Shown here piece after piece: positions 9,862 through 21,075 of a stretch of DNA of 64,000 bases. The position numbers were made by a program, and so were the translations under genes. Position 1 is the first letter of the stretch, and each line of letters begins with the position of its first letter. The DNA is from Chlorops oryzae (taxonomy: Eukaryota > Arthropoda > Insecta > Diptera > Chloropidae). The notes under the pieces are model-generated. The model was not told the origin of the DNA. It made no database searches and saw nothing but the letters and a program-made list of their open reading frames with translations. The stretch lies in the NCBI GenBank assembly GCA_020466095.1, contig CM035807.1, forward strand, positions 53,038,752 through 53,102,751, read 5' to 3'.

Positions 9862-11685
9862 GCATTGTTTGCATAAATTGGGACAAACTTTGTGTTAGAG
9901 TTGATATCATTATCTCAAGACTACTATTGTTGTTAGTAGGAGGACTAACAGAGGGCGAAGGTTTAAGTACATTTGCATAAGAAACTCCTGGAGTTACAGG
10001 ATTCAAATTAAGGTTGTGAGAGGATAATGGTACCGAAACAGTAATATTTTTTGTAGGATTACGAGCTGATTCTTTTTTAATATTGATTCGTTTTTTCAGA
10101 TCTTGATAAACTAGACATCCTCTGTAATTCGCAGAATGGTTTCCTTCACACATACTGCATTTTAGTAATTTGCGATCATCAATTGTTTTTTTATTACAGA
10201 CTGAGCTATGATGAAGCTCGCCACATATTACACACACGGTGCGCAATGTGCAATAAGATTTTGTATGCCCAAACTCTTGACAATTGGTACATTGAATAGG
10301 ACCATTTCTTTTATGTGGCTCTTCGACCGATATTTTGCGATGCAATAAGTATTGTAAATTATATATAGGATGGACTTCATTCTTTTAAGCTTTAAGTTGT
10401 CAGGCAACAGATCAACTTTGAACATAGGCTGTGGAACTTTTGATTTATTAAATATATTTATAACCGATTTAGCGTGGAAGCCTTTTTCTCCCAGCTCGTC
10501 TTTTATTTCATTTATGTCGACGTCTGCTTTAATGCCTTTGATCACCACTGTAATACCTTTGCTACTCTTTAGCTGGTAGGTATAAGAATTTTTATTAGTC
10601 GCTTGAAACTCTTTTACAACCCTGGGGAAATTGTCCTCGGTATTAGTTTGGATTTTTGTATCATAAATGCTGCCCTTTGTCAAGGGAACAACATGAAAGT
10701 TGTTATTTCCTAACAAACTAGCTAATTTGGCAACAAGTGCTCTAGAGCTCCGCTTGCGCAAGTAGATTGGCGGCGATTTTAGTTTTTTCCCTGGCTGTGT
10801 TTCGGAATTTTCATTCACGCTTTCAGATAGAATGGCGAAACGATCACCTGTTAATGGTTTTTTGGGCAGAAGGAATTTCCGTTTTGTTGAGTTTGGCCCT
10901 AGTGTCATTTTTTCCGGCAGGGCCTCTAGTTTTATTAACATATCGATGCATTTCGATCAGCACCGCCTGCTGTTCGTTTTCTTTTTTACCCATTTTATTT
11001 CGGTTGTTGTCCGAATCAACTATAAAATTTTTTTTTCGCAAAATGTTTTGTAGTTTTGGCACTAGGAATAGTGGCTGCAGGTGACACAGAGTCAATACTA
11101 TTGGGAGTGCTGTTTGAGCTATTTTCTTTAATTTCAAAGCAATTTATTCCACTAACGGAGTGTGATCTTTGCCTCTCAAATTGGCTTTTTATGTTTGAAA
11201 ATTGGCTTGTACCTGATTGTAAACTGGTGGACTGGTCTAGTTTGACATCATCTGGTGTAATTTTCTTGTGGGAAGTTACTGAACTTGGTTTAGTACTCCA
11301 TACTTATGGTTCGTGTCGAGGCTACTGCTTGGTGGAGGTAATCTATCAATTGGCATCACTTGTTTTTAGAGCAGCTGACAGCTGTAAACGGCTGCAGAGA
11401 CCAGTTGTCTCTGTCTAGTATGTGTCTGTAATTGGATTACGATGTAAAAACAGAAACACGTACGTATGTATGTTTGTAAGGATACTTATCTTTATTTACA
11501 GCGCCGCAACATCCACAAATTGAATGTAGCGACACCGAATTCGGGATGAAACCTTATCGTTGGTTCCCCTTTGGGATCCTGAATAAGTTTGACAACGTCT
11601 TTACTTTCTCTTTATTGGTTTTTATTTAAATTTAAATTTGCTTCTTCGAGCGCTAAATTTTTGGCTTTTTCACTTGACTAGGGCT
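9862..11685 (-). mobile_element. Jockey-like retrotransposon copy A, ORF1 side and 5' end
   Basis: Continuation of the element at 470-1205. It aligns with 59216-62010 (copy B), including the 5' leader with a GTATGTATGTATG stretch and 'atctttatttacagcgccg'. The 5' end is about 11685, where alignment to copy B stops and the hAT-like reading frame begins. Confidence 0.8.
9875..11137 (-). pseudogene. Jockey ORF1 (gag-like) with frameshifts
   Basis: The ORF1 protein is spread over three overlapping frames: 10844-11137, 10228-10941 and 9875-10345. Frameshifts lie near 10930 and 10340. The middle part has a stretch ending in PMFKVDLLP, characteristic of jockey gag-like proteins. The last part has three CCHC-type knuckles (CTNCQEFGHTKSYC, CVICGELHHSSVC, CSMCEGNHSANYRGC). 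In the intact element this RNA-binding protein packages the transcript. Copy B is broken elsewhere, so the family ancestor was intact. Confidence 0.8.
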
Positions 11686-11689
11686 GCCA

Positions 11690-12448
11690 AATGATCATCC
11701 GCAAGTAATCGGGTTAAAGTTCGCCTGCTGGGTAAATTTTTGCCTGGAAAAAGCTTCTTATAACTGCGTTCCTCAAGGACTGAGAGCGGAGAGGCTGTCT
11801 CGCAGATGAAGCTCAAAATATCCCGGCTGAATGAACTATTCCGACCTTTTACTTTTTCATTCGCTTGTTTCTCTTTTTTAAGTTGCTCAAATTTTGTATG
11901 GTGCTGTTTCCTCAGGTGTAAAATGAAATTTGAGCTGACTCGAGGAGACCCCTTAGTTTTTTTACGCACACTTGGCACGTCGCAATTACACCACCCATTT
12001 TTTTCATTTTTTATAAGCGGTCTTGGATCTCTGTCTAGAAATAATTGTTGAAAGAAAAAGTTTTTATTGAAATCTCTGGTCATATGTATTTTAAGTCGAA
12101 TATAGTATTTTTTAAATATTCGTATTTTAAAGGACACAAACAGACGTTGTTCAAAAACACCAAAAAAAAATTGGTTCAAGAACTTAAACGCTTAACTCAA
12201 CTTAAGCTACTCTTTCATATGGTCACAGAAACAAATTTTTTTTTTTGACATTTTACCTTTTGAACAATTTTATAGAAATTGCCATTAAAAAGCACTTTAT
12301 TTATCCCGGTTAACTGCAAATTTTGATCATCATCTTTTGATTGTCCTTCTTCTTCTTCTTCTGAATATTCCGAACATATTTCCTCATCTTTAAGTTCGAA
12401 CTTTGGGTCTTCCATTGAATCATCGTTGGAAAAATCTACATCGCTCAT
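11690..12448 (-). pseudogene. hAT-like transposase, BED-finger N-terminal part
   Basis: The ATG at 12448 opens an acidic N-terminus (runs of Glu/Asp). A second block at about 11690-12040 contains WCNCDVP ... HLRKQHH, the C-C-H-H pattern of a BED zinc finger, then a segment with FICETASPLSVLEER and LFPGKNLPSRRTLTRLL, which is typical of hAT transposases just after the finger. The blocks are in different frames and separated by a stretch with intron-like ends (GTAAAA near 12256, TTTCTAG near 12036). The phases do not match perfectly, so either an intron has decayed or there is a frameshift. The catalytic part is missing: the jockey 5' end abuts at about 11685. Confidence 0.55.
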
Positions 12449-12984
12449 TTTAAATTTTCTCTTAACTTCACTTGCACTTGCACTTTTGAATACTGATCAC
12501 TAGCAATTAACTTAAAGTTTTTTACAAAAGTCCAAAAAATGTCGGGTATATTAATTAGGGATGTTGATATCCCCCATATGGATGCTTTATAATCGCACAA
12601 GTCCAAAATCCGTTACCGCTTGAGTATTCGAAATATCTTGCGAACATTTTATAGATGAATTTGTTGTCCTCACGGGCTTTTTAAGGACTGATAAGCTTGC
12701 ACTTTAGTTAAACCTTCTGTTGATTACACAAAAAATCAAGAAACATGCTAATAATCGCGATTGCGAACGCAAATACGTATATTCGTTACATCACAAAATC
12801 AAAATATAGAGCAATCGCCAATTAATTACGCAGGGGATTGATATATGACTATTTAGGCTGTTACTTTGTGGAACTTTACTCAATATAAGACTCAAAAATG
12901 AGTTGAATGGAGTTAAAAAAAAAACTTTTAGTTGACTTTAAAGTTTTAAACAAAAAAATCTCCGACTTTCGATTTGGAAAATAC
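12449..12984. other. No feature recognised
   Basis: AT-rich sequence upstream of the hAT-like ORF in its reading direction. A TAGGGATGTT at 12556 resembles the end at 15039 but no matching target duplication is visible. Confidence 0.5.
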
Positions 12985-13048
12985 GGTGTCGATGGGTGAA
13001 CACATGACTAGAAAACGACAGCTTCCAGGTTCAAATCCAAAAGAGGTG
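12985..13048 (+). other. tRNA-like or SINE-head remnant
   Basis: GGTTCAAATCC at about 13029 is a perfect pol III B-box. About 35 bp upstream the text GATGGGTGAACACATG is a poor A-box. No cloverleaf can be drawn with confidence. It could be a decayed tRNA pseudogene or SINE head. Confidence 0.25.
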
Positions 13049-13317
13049 AATCTAAATTAAAATCTTTTTTATTTATTTTTTTTCTTTCTCAATTATAAAT
13101 CGTAGTAGACTCGAAAATGATAGCAATTATGAGAAAAAAATATCAGAAATATCAGAGTTCTGACCAGAAAATGAGCGCATTTTGATATTTTTAATTATAA
13201 AGGTGACTTGAAAAAGAGTCGCTTTTGTTAAAAAAATTTTAGCTGGAGAATAAATTTGTGTATTAGAAAATTATCTCATTTTGATATTATTTTTTGTACT
13301 CTTTAATGGAAAGTACT

Positions 13318-13565
13318 TATGTGGCTCTGGGATAGCGTATGGGGAAGCGTGCTATGCTCTTGATCACAGGTTCTGAGGGTTAATTCCCAGCACACGCGAG
13401 ACGGATTGCAATGTTCCAAGCCTAGCAGTGGTTTTTCAAAAAATCACATGTTAGGGGTACACTACACAATAAGACATACACTCACACAAACACTAGAAAA
13501 CCTCCTTGGTATCACAATGGGCCGATTAACGGCCTAAGTGGAAGCCACTCCAACCTAGCTACCTA
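13318..13565 (+). mobile_element. tRNA-derived SINE
   Basis: The head holds TAGCGTATGGG, a perfect pol III A-box (TRGYNNANNNG), and about 45 bp later GGTTAATTCCCAG, a B-box-like element. A tRNA-unrelated body of about 170 bp follows and ends in plain AT-rich sequence. No protein coding. Target duplications were not resolved. Confidence 0.5.
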
Positions 13566-13849
13566 CCTAATGCTAAATAAAAATGCTAGAAAAATAATCA
13601 ATACTACAATAAAATACAATACAATTGTCTAAATTCTCTACGTAAATAATATTGAAAAACAAGTAAAGAAGTTTACATCGGCTAAGCCGATTGTACACAT
13701 ACCTTTTCCTCAGCCTGAAATATGTTGAAACATTACCTTAACAAAAATTCCTGCCGTTTTCGTTGTTCTAGCTTGGATATGTATTTATACCTTATCTGTA
13801 CTTCGATTTAGCTTCTAAAACTCGAGATTATTATTAAGCACAAAATTTT

Positions 13850-14430
13850 CGCGGATGGTGAGCATGGTCAAGTTTTAACCGTTAGAGGACATTTTGTCTA
13901 GCTGCGAAATCCTCAATTCAAAATAGTGAAAATCCAATTTTCGCAAATTTCGCGAATGGTGGTGTTGATCAAATTTTAACCCTTAGAGGACATTTTGTCT
14001 AGCAGCGAAATACTCAATTCAAAATAGTGAAAATGAAATTTTTTGCGAATTTCGCGAATGGTGGTCATGGTCAAATTCTAATCGTTAGAGGACATTTTGT
14101 CTAGCAGCGAAATACTCAATTCAAAAGAGAGAAAATCAAATTTTTGCGAATTTCGCGAATGGTGGTCTTGATCAAATTTTAACCGTTAGAGGACATTTTG
14201 TCTAGCAGCGAAATACTCAATTCAAAATAGAGAAAATAAAATTTTTGCGAATTTCGTAAATGGTGGTCTTGATCAAATTTTAACCGTTAGAGGACATTTT
14301 GTTTAGCTGCGAAATACTCAATTCAAAATAGTGAAAATCAAATTTTTGCGAATTTCGCGAATGGTGGTCAAATTTTAACCTTAAGTGACGACTTTATTTG
14401 GCGGCAAAATACACAATCAGAAGAAGCAAA
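13850..14430 (+). repeat. 101-bp tandem repeat inside DINE-1 copy A
   Basis: The block GAGGACATTTTGTCTAGC recurs at about 13885, 13986, 14088, 14189 and 14290, a spacing of 101-102 bp. A decayed sixth unit lies near 14385. Units share 'gcgaatttcgcgaatggtgg' and 'aaatactcaattcaaaa'. Confidence 0.85.
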
Positions 14431-14761
14431 AAAAAAAAGAGTGTTTTTTTCTAATATGTAGGATGATGACCATAAATATAGCGATGTCGCAATTTTTTTT
14501 CAGCGAAAGCTTAAGTCTACATGGTAGCTATACACACACCAAATTCCAATAAGCTGGGATGTATAGTAAAAAAGTTATTCACGAAAAACGTTAAAAATCG
14601 TGATTTTTGAAACTTCTGAACCACTTCCCACGACCCAAGAAGGGACTACGAAAAAAATTTGTATGCAGTTTTTCGGACATTTACCTGCTTCAAGTCCATG
14701 CTAATTTCAATATGATATCTTTCATGGCTTAGGAGTTAATTACGAAAAACTAAAGTGTGAC

Positions 14762-14762
14762 C

Positions 14763-14794
<32 letters not shown>

Positions 14795-14810
14795 TACAGA
14801 CAGACAGACA
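14762..14810. repeat. CAGA microsatellite
   Basis: About twelve GACA/CAGA units with one TACA interruption. It is the GTCY-type microsatellite of the DINE-1 family read on the opposite strand. Confidence 0.9.
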
Positions 14811-14959
14811 TAGCTAGATCGATTCCTCTTGTCACCCTGATCAAGAATATATATATATGTCTATATCTATCGCGACTCCTTTGGTATGTTACATACTCCG
14901 TGCCAAACTTAATATACCCTTTCCTTCGGAAAAGGTATAATAAAGACAAAGCAAGGAAC

Positions 14960-15039
14960 CGAGTAGTCGGCGATTTTTGCCGACTATTCGTCGACTAGTC
15001 GCCGACTACAAAAGCTGCCGACTAGTCGGAACATCCCTA
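14960..15039 (-). repeat. hAT-like terminus with repeated CGACTAGTCG
   Basis: Read on the - strand from 15039 this is TAGGGATGTTCCGACTAGTCG followed by further copies of GACTAGTCG, GACTACAA and GACGAATAGTC. Short palindromic subterminal motifs next to an A/TAGGG terminus are typical of hAT elements. It may be the 5' end of the hAT-like transposon at 11690-12448, separated from it by the SINE and DINE-1. No target duplication was found. Confidence 0.4.
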
Positions 15040-15043
15040 ATTG

Positions 15044-15562
15044 CTATATTTCCACCAAACAATAAAACCAAGGCAATAACTTTGGATTGTCACATAAAAA
15101 TTGTTATCTTTTTGGACTACAATTTTAATCTGAGAATTATTTAATAAAATTCCCTTGACTTTTGTTAGTTTTTTTTTTTTTTTATAAAAAAATTCACTTT
15201 TCTCATATCCAAACATTTCTTTACAAAAGTGAATCATAAAAATTTTGATATTCAAAAGTTTCAAAAATCCTCGCCGACTCTTTCGACTGAGCTGTTCTAA
15301 TTAACGAAAGTTAATATTTTTAACCCTACATTTTTAATAAACCAGATCTTTACCTAATTTTGAACTCAAGAAAATCTAGATTATTACATTTTTTTCATAT
15401 TGAACTTGAGTGAAAGTGTTCGTAAGCAGCGTCCCTAACGCTTGGATTTGCCCATACATTCTTGACTCCAAATGAGTAAGAAAAAACTCTGCCAAAATTA
15501 GATTGTCATGATCAGAGCGAGTATTTATATGCACGAAAAAATCGCAAATAATCGTGGTCCGT
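15044..15562. other. No feature recognised
   Basis: AT-rich; only short ORFs of low complexity. Nothing repeated elsewhere in the window. Confidence 0.5.
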
Positions 15563-17110
15563 GAAGCTGCACCCCCCTTTTCGGCAAAATCTCAATCTAT
15601 ACATAAAAAATTTTTCTTCTACAAATTTTAGGATTAAATCGACGAAAATTGATTTTGGATTTTACCAAAAAATACCCAGTTTAAAACGTTTTTATCACAA
15701 TTTAACTTTTTATACCCGACACACTCTGTGTCGAAGGTATATTGCGTTTGTGTGGTTGTGTGTAACACCCAGAACCAGTCGAGATAGACCATACAAAATA
15801 TATATAGAAATGATCAGCGTCACCAGGAGATTCGATTTAGACATGTCCGTCCGTCTGTCCGTCTGTCCGTCTGTTTGTATACAGTTTTCTTATCGAAGGA
15901 GTTGAGCTATCTCGACAAAATTTGGTATGCTTGCTCACGGGGACATGAGTAAGAACAAGTTCGAGAATGGACCCGATCGGACCATTTTTAGGGTACCTCC
16001 AGTACTAGGGTCTGTTACGAAAATCACAAAAACTGCTCTTAAATCGAAGTTTTTCAAGATATTTTGATGAAATTTGATATTTGAACATGTTTAAAGGCAA
16101 TTAATACGATTTCAAAAAATTGGAAAAGTGGGCGTGGCAGAAAGGTGTTTTTTGAAAATTCTTTCCTACACCCGAAATTCAAATGGGACTTGAACGAAAG
16201 TTGGCACTTATGCCTCGTTTGTAGCCACAAACATCCTCCCCAAAAAGTTTTTTATCTGTCCATTATTAAGGGTACCTCCAGTATTAGGGTCTGTTACAAA
16301 AATCTCAAAACTGCCCCAAAATCGGACTTTTTCAAAATATTTCAATGAATCTTAGGATTTGAGCGTATATCTAAGCCTCTGATTAGAGTTTAAAAAAATT
16401 GGAAAAGTGGGCGTTGTAAAAGGGGCAGTTTTCATAAAGGAAATTTAGCAAAAGTCGGTATATGGGGCCCCTTATGTGCTTAAACACCTTGATATTAAAA
16501 ATTATTTGAACATATGTGTCTGTGCCGGGTATTCTATTGTCAGGCTCGCCTGACTATAACACCCTTACATTTTTCACCTTCCGATTAGATTTTTAATAAT
16601 TTGGAAAAGTTATCCTGTACGCTACACTGCCATCGTAGCAGACGCTGTTATAAACGCTATAAATGTTGTAAACGTAATGACGAGAGCACTTTTTCTCTCA
16701 GATTCTGTAACATTTCAATGCTAATTCTCTATTGCAGCACGAATTCTCCATCTCTTAAATCGATCGGTCTGTTAACGGATCCGCGTATTCTAGCTAGCTT
16801 ACATTGACTCTTGCGTATAGGTTCAATTCTTGTTGAACGATAAACATTTTTTAACACCCTAAAATTTTTTTTGGGGTTTTTTTTTTGTAAAGAATAAAAT
16901 GCACCTATAAACGGTTTTTCTAAAAATTCGTTTAGTGCCAATTTTTGCCGTGTTAAGCTACACCCCCTTTTTCATACAAATAAATTTCGTCCTTAAAATC
17001 TGACAAGGACGCGCACAAACATGTTTAAGTCGGCACATAAATAGCATATGAAAAGCACGTATTTCTCAAATAAAAATACTTGATTTTGCTAAAAAGGGGG
17101 GTGCAGCTTC
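15563..17110. mobile_element. DNA element with ~29-bp terminal inverted repeats
   Basis: The left end begins GAAGCTGCACCCCCCTTTT (15563). The right end at 17081-17110 is its inverted match, with two or three mismatches. An internal, partly similar block (taagctacaccccc) lies at 16955. A DINE-1 copy (15708-16562) has inserted, so the original element was about 700 bp. No transposase. No clear target duplication. Confidence 0.5.
15708..16562 (-). mobile_element. DINE-1-type Helitron-like element, copy B
   Basis: In - orientation. The 3' hairpin is at the left (ATACCCGACAC...GTGTCGAAGGTAT), the GTCC/GTCTG microsatellite is at 15845-15874, and two 'aaattggaaaagtgggcgt' blocks lie near 16115 and 16395. 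The start side (caggctcgcctgactat) is at 16540-16562. Confidence 0.65.
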
Positions 17111-17382
17111 CTTGGAAAACTGCAATATATGCTCGCGAAAAAAAGATAAAATATGCCGGATAAAAATTTATTTAAAATGAATTATTTCAATTTATTTTTA
17201 GAGATTTTCCATATTAACACTTAATAGAGTGCGACACAAGGTGGTGATCCGATGCTGAAAATTTGCCATTCACCTTCGGCCGACTACTTTTATTGGAATT
17301 TATTTACAAAAATCAGTTACTCGATTCATTGTATAACGCCTAAGCCAAAAGCAAAATTTAATGTTCATAATTGTTAATAAAA
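17111..17382. other. No feature recognised
   Basis: AT-rich spacer between the TIR element and the hairpin. Confidence 0.5.
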
Positions 17383-17818
17383 GGGCTAAAATTCTTTTTA
17401 ACGCCTATACTTTTGTCCCTGTCAATGAAATTCATTTTTCATGAAGGAGCAAATCAAATTAATAACAAATTAATTTTAACAAAAAATTTATTAATAAAAA
17501 AGTAAAATACTCTAGTCGAATTGAAAAAAATCAAATATTACCAAAACTCCATTTTGTTAACTCGCAAATTACAGTAACATTGTTGTCTTATCTTGTCTTG
17601 TCTTGCCAAAGAAGACAACAATGTTACTGCAATTTGCGAGTAAACAAAATGGAGTTTTGGTAATATTTGATTTTTTTCAAGTCGACTAGAGTGTTTTATT
17701 TTGCTATGAATAATTTTTTTGCTAAAATTAATTTGTTATTTATTTGATTTGCTCCTTCATGAAAACTGAATTTCATTGATAGAGACAGAAATTTAGGCAT
17801 TAAAAAGAATTTTGGCCC
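17383..17818. repeat. 436-bp hairpin (foldback) element, copy 1
   Basis: Two arms of about 205 bp in inverted orientation, roughly 90 percent alike, around a short centre near 17600 (cttgtcttgtcttg). Outer ends are GGGCTAAAATTCTTTTTAA and its inverse. The same hairpin recurs at 62850-63262, and half of it at 50804-50925. At 62850 the left arm is continuous with a non-LTR RT frame, so the arms appear to derive from an RT gene. Confidence 0.85.
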
Positions 17819-18699
17819 AAAAAACAAAAACCAACACAAATTCATGGCCGCAGACGAATGCAATTTTGTGGCCAATTAATCTGTAAACCGAAGCCGAGAA
17901 TTAAGTCAAGACTCTACATCTTAATTTATTACTGATATATCTTCGTAGGTAAAACCTTTAATATGTAAATATATTCATACTTTTAGTTGTTGACTTTGTA
18001 TATTTTTACACTCTCTGGTAATACATAAGTTAACTTCAAAGATACGTATATTTGCACGAACATGCAAGAAAACTAAAAATATGCTCCAAACGGTCAAACA
18101 TGCAAATTCAAATATGCTTTATATGCAAATATCCCCTCTGGTCATGATCCTTGGATCAATTAAAATTCTGGACGATTATGCAGTTCAATTCTGTGACAAT
18201 TCAAAAAGTTAAAAAAAACCAACCTTCACACTTTTTTCGTTCTGTTTTTCCAATTTCAATTCATGATCACCGCTCTTACTGGTTGCGGTGTACTCTAATT
18301 TTTCTCTGGTAGCGAGTTTCGCACAAATTTTTCAAGGGAAATATATTGCCCCAAGTTATATCCTTCCTCCTCCGGATTGGTATATTTTTTATATATTGAA
18401 AAGTTAATATTTTCAATACTTTCCAGGAATTTTTCGACGATGTCCGAATATCTTTGAGTGAACGGTTCAGTTAATCTTCAGTTCGCAAATTGTGCCGTCG
18501 GTGTTTTAAAAATGTGTTCAATCCTCGTGCAGTCTTTCCATGCGACCCTTGTATATATTGCCATGATTTTCTTGTTTGCGAATCTTTGTTGAAATTACGG
18601 ATTATTGTTCCAATGCTGCCACCTATTTGGCTTTGCTGCTATACTGGCTGCTCAAATGTATCCATATTTATTGATTTTAAAGCTGATGAGTTTTGATTG
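17819..18699. other. No feature recognised
   Basis: AT-rich sequence with short ORFs only. No similarity to other parts of the window. Confidence 0.5.
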
Positions 18700-19010
18700 G
18701 ATGATTACAGATGCAGAATCTTCGATAGATTGAACATGCTATGGTATTCAAGACACAGTCCTTAAGGGTTCGGAGATATGATTGATCTTAAAGACACACA
18801 GTCTTCAATAGTTTGCCACTATGCTTGACAACACACAGTCTTGATTGGCTTAGAAACTTCACAAATATTGAAGACATAGAGTCTTTGATGGTTTGTAGAT
18901 GGGATTGATCTTAAAGACAAACAGTCTTTGATGGTTTGTAATTATGGTGAAGACACACAGCATTCGATGGTTAGGAGATGTCATTGAAATTAAAGACACT
19001 TATACTTCGT
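18700..19010 (+). repeat. Degenerate short tandem repeat
   Basis: About six irregular copies of 'aagacacacagtcttngatggtttg' with variable spacers that include 'gattgatcttaaagaca'. Old and diverged. Confidence 0.6.
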
Positions 19011-19654
19011 TTCCACGTCAACCATATGCAATAAAAAATATATTGTGAATAGAAAAGTCGATGTTTATACGTCAGTTATTTTGTAGGATTACTTTCACTC
19101 TTAACCACTGTCGAAAGAAAAACCTTTAATTATGTGGGGGTGCTTCTATAAAAACAAAAGATAACAAATGTTTTTATGATGCCAAATCACCAAAAACTAT
19201 AATTTAAAAAGATGCAATTCTTATATTCTTATTGTAATAAGTTCCTTAATAAAAACTTATCTTCGGAACTAAGTTTATTGCAATTAAAATTTTAATTCAT
19301 CGTTTATGCAGCAAAGTCTGCTTATTGCAGTATTCTTAATCACAACAAAGGCAGATGTATAAAAGAAGGTTTTTACGAAAACTTTTAGCAGTACTAAAAG
19401 ATCTAGTGCAGCATAATTGTACTAGTGATCATTGGAATAATTGTATTCATTCACTGAGGCGTTTGACGATTACCTTATATAGTATCTAATTTTTTTAAAC
19501 AACAATGAAGTCAATATCTATGAAATATATTAAAGCTATCTTAAAATATTTTATAACATTATAAACTAGTAGTTAACACACAACCAAATGGTTTTCTTTT
19601 ATAATAAATATTTTTTGTTCTATTATGAACTTACCGAAAAAGGAAGACAATCGA
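19011..19654. other. No feature recognised
   Basis: AT-rich, no ORF, no repeat recognised. Confidence 0.5.
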
Positions 19655-19850
19655 TTGTAACGTTCTTTATCTCTTCTTCCTTTTTTTTTTTATTGGGAAA
19701 AGGGTAAGAAGGAGTGAAACGTTATTAGTGTAACGTTTTTATCTTCTTCCTTTTTTGTTGGGAAAGGGGAAGAAGGAGTGAAACGTTATTGTTTCCTTCT
19801 TTTTTTTTGTTTGAAAAAGGGGTAGAAAGGGGGGGGGTCGTTATTACAAT
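19655..19850 (+). repeat. Repeat with T tracts
   Basis: Three diverged units, each with 'cttcttccttttttt', 'gggaaaagggtaagaagg' and 'gtgaaacgttatt', period about 65-80 bp. It lies directly upstream of the 102-bp array. Confidence 0.6.
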
Positions 19851-19961
19851 ATATATATTTTTTCTTTCTCTTTTCACAAGAAAAAAAACCACACCAGAAT
19901 TAACTTTTAGTCGCAATGCTTATTTATTTCTTTTTTTTTTGTTACTTTCTTTTTTTTTTTT

Positions 19962-21035
19962 CACAATCAAGGAGATTTGGTTGACTCTTACTGGCGATCG
20001 TCAATTTAAACGAATTACAGCTCACAACATTTATTATAAACTAGGTTTTACTTTTTGTTTTTTCACAATCAAGAAGATTTGGTTGACTCTTACTGGCGAT
20101 CGTCAATTTAAACGAATTACAGCTCACAACCTTTATTATGAACTAGGTTTTACTTTTTGTTTTTTCACAATCAAGAAGAATTGGTTGACTCTTACTGGCG
20201 ATCGTCAATTTAAACGAATTACAGCTCACAACCTTTATTATGAACTAGGTTTTACTTTTTGTTTTTTCACAATCAAGAAGATTTGGTTGACTCTTACTGG
20301 CGATCGTCAATTTAAACGAATTACAGCTCACAACCTTTATTATAAACTAGGTTTTACTTTTTGTTTTTTCACAATCAAGAAGATTTGGTTGACTCTTACT
20401 GGCGATCGTCAATTTAAACGAATTACAGCTCACAACCTTTATTATGAACTAGGTTTTACTTTTTGTTTTTTCACAATCAAGAAGAATTGGTTGACTCTTA
20501 CTGGCGATCGTCAATTTAAACGAATTACAGCTCACAACCTTTATTATGAACTAGGTTTTACTTTTTGTTTTTTCACAATCAAGAAGATTTGGTTGACTCT
20601 TACTGGCGATCGTCAATTTAAACGAATTACAGCTCACAACCTTTATTATAAACTAGGTTTTACTTTTTGTTTTTTCACAATCAAGAAGATTTGGTTGACT
20701 CTTACTGGCGATCGTCAATTTAAACGAATTACAGCTCACAACCTTTATTATGAACTAGGTTTTACTTTTTGTTTTTTCACAATCAAGAAGATTTGGTTGA
20801 CTCTTACTGGCGATCGTCAATTTAAACGAATTACAGCTCACAACCTTTATTATAAACTAGGTTTTACTTTTTGTTTTTTCACAATCAAGAAGATTTGGTT
20901 GACTCTTACTGGCGATCGTCAATTTAAACGAATTACAGCTCACAACCTTTATTATGAACTAGGTTTTACTTTTTGTTTTTTCACAATCAAGAAGAATTGG
21001 TTGACTCTTACTGGCGATCGTCAATTTAAACGAGA
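19962..21035 (+). repeat. 102-bp tandem array (satellite-like), 11 units
   Basis: Units start at 19962, 20064, 20166 and so on every 102 bp to 20982; the last unit is partial. They are nearly identical and vary mainly at two positions (ATT/AAT and AAA/GAA in the forward frame). Because 102 is a multiple of three the forward frame stays open (19789-21081, 430 codons) as a 34-residue repeat containing LTLTGDRQFKRITAHN. There is no start context, signal or known domain, so I read it as a minisatellite rather than a gene. Confidence 0.9.
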
Positions 21036-21075
21036 AATTTCTTTAAATTTTTCTCTTAACTTTCCAAAAAATTTA

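Larger units (their letters stand above)
13659..14943 (+). mobile_element. DINE-1-type Helitron-like element, copy A
   Basis: Starts with the family hallmark AACAAGTAAAGAAG and a short inverted repeat (catcggctaagccgattg). It carries a CAGA microsatellite at 14762-14810 and ends in the hairpin TATACCC...GGTATA (14911-14939). This is the layout of non-autonomous DINE-1/Helentron elements. It is unusual in containing a 101-bp tandem array. Confidence 0.7.

Noticed and set aside
12556..15039. TAGGGATGTT and its inverse as ends of one hAT element
   Set aside because: Only about 10 bp match, the flanking 8-mers differ, and the left end lacks the CGACTAGTCG motifs of the right end.
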